Positions 1-7,500 of a stretch of DNA of 27,353 nucleotides are shown piece by piece; position 1 is the stretch's first letter; every line of letters starts with the position of its first letter. The position numbers and the translations under genes are program-made. The DNA is from a virus: the IMG/VR virus record IMGVR_UViG_3300017951_000093, positions 1-27,353 of that record; one strand, given 5' to 3'. Below the pieces are notes generated by a model. It was not told where the DNA came from. It saw nothing but the letters and a program-made list of their open reading frames with translations, and ran no database searches.

Positions 1-1
1 A

Positions 2-283
2 AACTTTTCTGGCGCTACTCCAGAACAACAGGCGTTTTTCTCAAACCCAGAAAACCAAGCTATGTTGAGGGCCTTAGGTTTTAAGGATGGTGGAAAGGTA
101 AAAAAGACCCCTGGTGAGTTTTCCCACAAATCCAATCCAATAGACGTCATGCAAGACGGGGCTAAGATCGGGGAGCTGACTGGCGGTGAGTACGTCCTGA
201 ACCCCGAACAAGCGGCAGCTATTGCCAAGCAAAGCGAAGTTGCTAGAAAGTTGTTTAAGAAGTTTGACAAAGAATCACGATGA
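2..283 (+). CDS. Virion structural protein, C-terminal part (truncated by window edge)
   Basis: The reading frame is open from base 2, before the first ATG at 62, so this is the 3' end of a longer gene cut by the window edge. The visible tail runs from a Lys/Gly-rich linker (GGKVKK) into a compact motif ending in KIGELTGGEYVLNPEQA. Motifs of this kind (SH-x-NPIDV..., then GE-x-GGEYV-N) are common at the C-terminus of large phage virion or tail proteins, notably in Bacteroidota phages. The stop TGA overlaps the next start as ATGA, indicating translational coupling with the following virion-module gene. The exact identity of the protein cannot be judged from this fragment. Confidence 0.6.
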   Translation, partial: NFSGATPEQQAFFSNPENQAMLRALGFKDGGKVKKTPGEFSHKSNPIDVMQDGAKIGELTGGEYVLNPEQAAAIAKQSEVARKLFKKFDKESR

Positions 284-1527
284 GCACACTGTACGGAGCT
301 GTAGACTTAGGCAAGCCAGAAAGACAGGAGTTCTTCGGGGAAACCAGGAAGATGATCCAAGATATGGTCACTCTCAGGGAATCCGAGGATGCGGCTGAAA
401 AGCTGGCTATGGAGAGCTCTGGGATCGTGCCCCCTATTTCTTCATCTGGTCTGTATCAGAGAGACTTTGACGCCGCGATTCAAATGGCTAACATCCTGAA
501 AGAAAGGAAGGATGATTTTATGGGGACAGAAGAAGGGAGGCTTCAGTATCAGCAGGGTTTAGACCAGCTCAGCTTTTTTCTTGAAGATAGAAAGAAGTAC
601 TACAATACCACTCATCCCATATTGGTTCAAAATACTAGGCTCAAGCAGTCAGGCACAAACCCACAACAGTGGGCGTCTCAAGGTTTGATGGATGGAAGAA
701 CAATGGAGGAGTACGTAGCCAAAACCACAGAGCTCGACACAAACAGATTCAGTGTAAAGTTTGACGGGGGGAGTTTTGTTTTATCTGACGCCACAGGTGA
801 TTACGATATAAACGACCCTTCTCTTGTTGATCTTTCTTGGTTTGACGAAAGTAACTATCTAGTTCAGACTCAACCAGTTAGGCCTCAAGACTTCTATAAC
901 GTCAACAGGCCCAAGGATGATACCAAGATCTTTGAGGATAGAAACCAAGTGGTAGATTGGGTTGCAGCTACGATCATGTCTGACACTACTGGATTGCAGA
1001 AGCGTGATGCAGTAAGATGGTTTGTGGATAGTGACGCAAACACTGAAGGCCTTACAGAGCAGCAGATACTAGATGCTCCCAACGCAATAGAAAGGGCAGT
1101 AGACGCTTATGCTGAAGCCGCAGTACAAGCCGATTGGAAGGCATTTGTAAAAAAGACTGAAGAGAAAAAAGGGAAGGAGAAAGACAAGCAGAAAGAAAAT
1201 CTTGACGCTCTGATTTCTGGTGTGCAAGAAGGTATGTCTGTTGAAACCACAGTAAACGGTGAGCCTGGAAGCGTTAGAGCTAATTACGCTCCGCTTTATG
1301 ATGCCAACATCTATATAGGAAGTGTAGAAGGAGAGGACGTAAAATACAGGTTAGATGGCATTTACGTCGATGATGAAGGCCGACCAATATTTGCTTTGAT
1401 AACTTCTCAAGGAACTGTATTCTTTGATTCAGATTTTGATGATGATCTTTTCAAAGAGATAGAATCTAAGATGTCATCCAAATATGGCGAGCAATCCCTT
1501 ACCAAATTGATAAAAGAAATGGTTTAA
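280..1527 (+). CDS. Hypothetical virion-module protein, 415 aa
   Basis: This 415-residue protein follows the upstream structural gene with a 4-base ATGA overlap and precedes the giant polyvalent gene. It is largely hydrophilic, with no signal peptide or membrane segment. The N-terminal ~120 residues look helical. The middle (about 150-215) contains short beta-like strands, and a Lys/Glu-rich stretch near residues 290-310 (KKTEEKKGKEKDKQKENLDA) looks like a coiled coil or charged linker. The C-terminal ~100 residues look alpha/beta and include DVKYRLDGIYVDDEGRPIFA. I do not recognise the family. Its position between two virion genes suggests a structural, internal-virion or assembly role, which is inference from context. 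Confidence 0.75.
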   Translation: MSTLYGAVDLGKPERQEFFGETRKMIQDMVTLRESEDAAEKLAMESSGIVPPISSSGLYQRDFDAAIQMANILKERKDDFMGTEEGRLQYQQGLDQLSFFLEDRKKYYNTTHPILVQNTRLKQSGTNPQQWASQGLMDGRTMEEYVAKTTELDTNRFSVKFDGGSFVLSDATGDYDINDPSLVDLSWFDESNYLVQTQPVRPQDFYNVNRPKDDTKIFEDRNQVVDWVAATIMSDTTGLQKRDAVRWFVDSDANTEGLTEQQILDAPNAIERAVDAYAEAAVQADWKAFVKKTEEKKGKEKDKQKENLDALISGVQEGMSVETTVNGEPGSVRANYAPLYDANIYIGSVEGEDVKYRLDGIYVDDEGRPIFALITSQGTVFFDSDFDDDLFKEIESKMSSKYGEQSLTKLIKEMV

Positions 1528-1536
1528 GTATCTTTG
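1505..1536 (+). promoter_or_regulatory. Candidate Bacteroidota-type promoter before the giant gene
   Basis: The 27-base gap before the giant gene contains TATCTTTG (1529-1536), which fits the Bacteroidota -7 box TAnnTTTG. ATTG lies 19 bases upstream (1506-1509) as a partial -33 box. A transcript would begin roughly ten bases before the ATG at 1555. TAnnTTTG alone is expected several times by chance in this window, so the intergenic position is the main support. Confidence 0.35.
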
Positions 1537-1554
1537 CTTTCAAGGTACTAATCC

Positions 1555-4500
1555 ATGAACGAGGACTTTAACAAAATCATCGACCAGTATAGATCTGAGG
1601 GTCGTGACGATAGATATATAGCGAGAAAGATTTTCCTTGATGAAAATTTTGCAGGGCAGTTTGAAGAAGCCCTTGGCCTTGTAACCTCGTATAAAAAAAA
1701 AGAAGAAGAAGTTCCAGAAGAAGCTCCCATTCAGAGTTTCACCCCTATTACTTCGGGATTTATTTCGGAAGATACTCCTTCGGATTCTATTTCTCAAGAG
1801 CAACCGTCTGACAATACCCCTATTTCAAGCAGGGTAGACGCTGCTGTTACTATTGATGATATAGGTAAAGAATACTCTGAGCGATATGTCGCCGACAGAG
1901 ACGCTCTTATCCAAAGCATACTCGACACCGACGAGGAGTTTGGCGCCAAGGTCAGTGAAATCAGAGGATCTAACAGATCTGATAAAGAGAAGAACTACCT
2001 CATAGAATCTGAGTTTAGGAGTAGATTCGATGAGAAAAGGCGAGAAATAACAGAGGGGTACAAAGAGGAGATCCTGAATAGACTTCCTGAGGGTACGAAC
2101 CTCGAAGATGCAGCTGACAAGCTGTATATGGACTACAACCTTGCCATTCCTCTTGATGACGATAGGGCATACAATGAGGGTTATGGTGGTATCGTTGGGA
2201 TGCTTTCTGATGCCGCCGTCGATCTTGGGGCTTCCTTTGCATCAATCGGAAGCAGTATTGCTGCTTATAGTGCAATGGCGTTTCTCCCTAGCGGATCATT
2301 GCGTGACAGGTTAAACTTTGCTACCACAATTAAAAACTCTGCGCAACAAGGCATTGATGAGTTTAGTAGGATAAGCACTACTCAATACGATCAGGGCATC
2401 GGGGAGTCGTTTTCAAATGGGGATATTGGAGAAGGTCTTACTCGGTTTGTGAGGGCCGCAGCGCAGAGCGCCCCATATATTCTTTCATACGCTACTGGAG
2501 GGGGAACTTTTACTGGTGTTATAGCTGCTTCTGATACATACATGAGATCTCGTGCTCAAGACGCTGAGAGAGTCAAAAACGGTCTTGACCCAGTCTACGA
2601 CTTAGACAGTCCTAGTGGTGAGCTTGCTAGAACTGGCGCTGCAGTAATTGACGGGGCTATAACTGGTGTATCTGGAGGTCTCCAGCACAGGATTTTGACG
2701 ACATCTATGAAGCGTCTTATAGCCAATCCAGCTACTACACAGACTGCCGCTCAAGCTTTCAGGGGGTACTTGACAAAGCAAGGTATTGACATTAGCCTTG
2801 AGGGGGCGACCGAAGCCGTACAGGAGTTGGCTAACATGGGCTATGAGGATATTGTTGCTGGCAATAACTATAGCTCTGAAGAGTACATGAGTAGGGCTAT
2901 GGAGGCGTTTATAACAGGACTTGGTAGTTCTGCGGTTATTGCGGCTCCAGGTGGCGCGTATGAGGGAATAAGGGCTGGAAGAGAGTTGATTACGGGGCCT
3001 CAGGCGGCGGCAAACTCAAGGGTTGAGTCTGCAGGTAAAGATGCAGATATTTCAAGCCTTAATGCTAGTCAAGACGTAAGCAATCTCGTTAGCACTTTTG
3101 AAACAGATAGGGCTGCAGACTCTAAGAACAGAGAGGCTTTTTACACTATGATGGCTGTACGCCATCCTATAGACATGGATCGAATCAAACAGCTCGATCT
3201 CGCTTTGGAACAAACGGTTATAGAATATAGAAAGGTTGAGGCCGCTGGAGGAGACTTAGAGGCTATCAAAGCCAAAATGCTCGATATAGTCAAGCAGAGA
3301 AATTCGATAACAGACTCCCATTCTGGGGAGAGCACCACTCTTACTACTGAAGAAGTGCGGACTGTAGAGGATGGTAAGATTTCCAATGCTCTCGACAACT
3401 TGAGCTCGGACGTCGAAATTACTTCTGAGTCTGTTTCTTCGCAGGAGGAGTACCTTGGTACTGAAGGTTTTGATCAAGGTGCATACGATGACGCTATACA
3501 AGCTAGGGATGCCGCTATCGACAGAAAGAAGGAAGCTCTAAGGCTTGTAGGTGAACTTGGGAGAGCAAGGAAAGAGGCTGATGAAGCAAAAAGAGCAGCA
3601 GCCACTCAAGCGGCTGATATCTCTGGTGTGGAGGAAGCTTCAAGAAAAGAATACGAAGCAGAGCAAAACCTGAGGTTGCACCTTGGTATGCAGATCATTC
3701 CCGAAGGGAAAGTAGAAAGCGCTCCTGAACAAACTCAAAAATATTCTGCTGGAAAGCAGCTGGAAGCACATACAGCAAACGGAGGAAGTACGTTTACTCT
3801 GGATGGTAGGGACATGATTGGTCAACCTAAAGCCAGCGTAAGCATCTTCCCAGAGAGGAGCAAGCTTGTCGAGGGTAGAGAGATTACGAATGAAGATCTT
3901 GAATCGTTTGTAGAAGAAAACAAAGACCTTTTTGAAGGTAATGAGGATGTCCTTGCTGTAGGCACTTGGTTTGACGAAGAGTCTGGTCAAACGTACATAG
4001 ATGTCATTGCTGTCCTTGACAAGAAGACTGCAGAAAACCTTGGTAGGGAGTATAATCAAAAAGCGGTTTTCGATCTCGAAACTCTAGAGGAAATAGATAC
4101 TGGAGGTAGTGGCGAAGCTGTCGCGGATCTTAAACCAGAGGTAGATAGGGTGACAGACATAAGGTCTCTGCTAACACCCAAGGAGGCCAAGCCTATAGAG
4201 CCAGTAACTCCAGAAGTAAGAAAAGAAACCCCATCAGAAGTTAGGGGTATTGAAGGGCAATTTACAGAGTACACCCGTCAGAAAGATGGTAGTATTGGGG
4301 TTTTGTCCAAGGGGCCCTTGCTGGCTAAGTATGCTAGGTTCATAAACAAAAAGCTGGCTAACACGCTCAGAGCAAACTTCGGTGACAACTTTAAGATTGT
4401 TGTCCATGACACTGCTGAGTCAGGAGATAAAGCAGATAGAATTGGAGAGACTCAAAAGCTTGGTCATGCAGTTATAAATACGGATGGGTCGGTAGAGATA

Positions 4501-7500
4501 CACATCAACCCAGCAAGATTTGCAGAGGCTGCTGCTGCTGGAAAGGATCCCATGGCTGTTCTTGTCGAGGAAGTCTTTCATGTAACCTTGTCGCCTTCTC
4601 TAGCTAAACTGTATAGGACGAACAAGCCAGTCCTGGATGACCTGTTGAGTCAGATGGAGGGCATTGCTAAAGCCACTGGTAATGCAGACCTCATAGCTGA
4701 GGTGGAGGCAAAAAAGAAAGCTTACGAGGCCGCTGGAGCAAAGGAAGGGGAGGTAATAGACGAGGCTTTGGCTGAGTATGTGGCTGAAATGCTCAACTAC
4801 GGATATGAGCCTAAGTTGATGGATAAAATCAGGGTTATCCTGAACAAGATCCAAAAGGCCGTATCAGGAAAAGACGCTATTGTAATATCTGATCTCAGTA
4901 GTGCTCAGAACATTATAGATGCGTTTAGTTCTATGGTGCGGGATGGGAGTGCTGTCGTGGTTGCAGACAATGTAGTTGACAAGACCACCGAAAGATCAGC
5001 GTTATCTCCCTCTAAGCTTCCAGAGAATGAGTTCTTTAGAGTCGCTTACTGGCAACCAAGCTATGCGCTAAGAGGCGAAACTGTTGGTATAGAGGGTCCG
5101 AGCAAGTGGAGAGAAAAAGAGTTTGCTGGTAAGTGGCACTTTATAAACTGGTGGAAAGAGGCTACCAAAATGGGTAAGCTGAATTTCACTGGATGGGAGG
5201 TTAGTTATGTTGATGGAACAAAAGAGCCGCTTGACGCCAATATCATGCGCAAGTGGAAGATGAAGCCTCCAGTGAACAAGAAGGTTCAAGAAAGAGAGGC
5301 GATTAGGAAAAAGCAAATTATGACCCCTAAGCTAATCTCATTCATCAACGATTCCAGACTGGAGGATGAAAGAGTTAGGGGTGTAGAATACTATCTAAAC
5401 CGATCTAACGTAGGATGGTCTTATAAGATCGCTATCGACGAGTTCATGAACTTCACAACTGAAGAGCAGAACAAACAGATAGAAAAGATTCTAGAGGGTA
5501 CTGATCCATCAAATCCTGTAAAAAATACTTCAGAGTATAGACAGATATTTGATGAAGTAGCTACGTACAATGATGTCTCCATGCTGTTTGATGTCATGGA
5601 GAGAAAATACGGGAAGGAGTCTGGTGTAGACCCGATAGAGAGGTCCGCCATAAACAGCCTGTACAAATTCCTGGATAACGAAAGCGCACAAGAGGATTTT
5701 CAAAGAAGGCTTGACGAGAAAGAAAGAGCCATATGTGGCATTGGTGGAAGAACTTGCTCTACAAATGATAAGGTGAGTCTGCTTCAGTACGAGTCTCACA
5801 TGGTCAAGTCCCAAATCGGGGATAACCCCTCTATGGTAGAGAGTGTAAGGTATGCCACAGAGTCTCTCGAAGTTGCTGATAACCACTTGCGCAAACAAGG
5901 GTTTGATGTGACGAAGGTCAAAGAGAATTATGATGAAGGAAAAGAAGTGTTCTTTTCTAGACTTGACTCAGATCCAGAGGTGAAGATAGATCCCAGACAA
6001 TACGATTGGTTGTATGACGTAATACTTTCGTACACATCAAACGGATCTCAGATCGACCCGAATATCACGCTTGCAAACAGCATATTCAGAAACGGGTTGA
6101 TTGCTGTACAAACGGGGTCGACTGACTTCATACCAAAGAGTAGGATAGAAGGGATCGCCAAGATGGAGTCAGAGTCGACGCTTGGTTCAGTTACAGGCCA
6201 AAGGGCTTCTGTTATTGCTAGACATTTGTCTGACATAAACTCCTTATATAACGAGTATGTGATGGACAGATTCGCATTCTTCAGAGACATGAAGAAGCGA
6301 GATAAAAATGGAGTTCCTGAATTGGCTAAAAGAATCGGGAAGAACACCGTAAAGCTTGCAGAGCTAACTCTTGGAAACATGGGTGATCCAGAGGCTATAC
6401 CAATGGATAGCAATATGAAGGATCAGTTCAACATATACAGGGGTAAGTTCGATCTGACCGACTATTCCGAGGGGCTTGTTATACCAGAGGCTGTCCGCAC
6501 AAACGTCATATCCAGAATGAGGTCTCTAGGTAGAGATGTGAATTCAGCGATGACTGACGCAGAGATATTCGACGAGATAAGAAAGATGAAGGCTAGTGGC
6601 GATAACGCCTTGATAGCCAGAGGTAAGGAGTTTTACGCCCAACTGGTCGGAAATAACATAGTTCAGCTAAGAGACTTCTCAGCTGAAGAGATACGCGAAG
6701 CGCAGAGATTTGTAAGGTCTGTAGCAAAGAATTTGGGGATCACACCATTCCAAGCTCAACAGCTTATGTATATAGACGGTATCCACACTTGGAATTTGTA
6801 CAAGAAGGGTGAGTTCATGGTGAGTGATTACAAGTCGGCTCAAGAAAGAAACCTCGATGTCGACATCACCGCCCCGATCGAAAGGTCCGCACTGACGCCT
6901 CCAGGAACTCAGCTAGATCTGTTTAGCGAGGAGATCCCTATCGAATCTACGCGATTCCCACTTCCTGGTCGTAGAATGGTGGGAGCTGCTAAAGACGGCA
7001 ACGCTATTGATAACGAGCTGTATAGAGAAAGGAATACTGAAGTTGGAACTAAAGTGAGGGTAAGAGGCCAAGAGGTAAACCTTACTCAAGAAGCTGTTGA
7101 TAATGCGCTTTCTACAGACGCTACTTCAAGAAGAATTATAGGTAAAGAGATTCAAATTACTGAAGGTCAAAGAGTTGGGGTTAGACTAAACCTCAACGTC
7201 ATGAAGAACACGGGGGTTCCAGTACAAACCCTGCACGACAAGACAGCTTCAGGAGAAGCGCTGCAATATGCTCCAGCTGTGACTGTTAAGAACGCCGAGC
7301 TGTATGTAAATCAAAACGCCAGAAATAAGATTGTCACATTCCAAGAGAATAAGTTCCCCATGGCTAGTGTTAACGGGGAGTTTGTTGCTTCTGGAACCGA
7401 TCTGGACTACAGTGGAGTGAAGGCTGTGTTCAATCCGTTCCGTCACAATGTGTTTGTTGATATGGCTGGAAGGCCAATAAAGACTGCTGAAGAAGCGACC

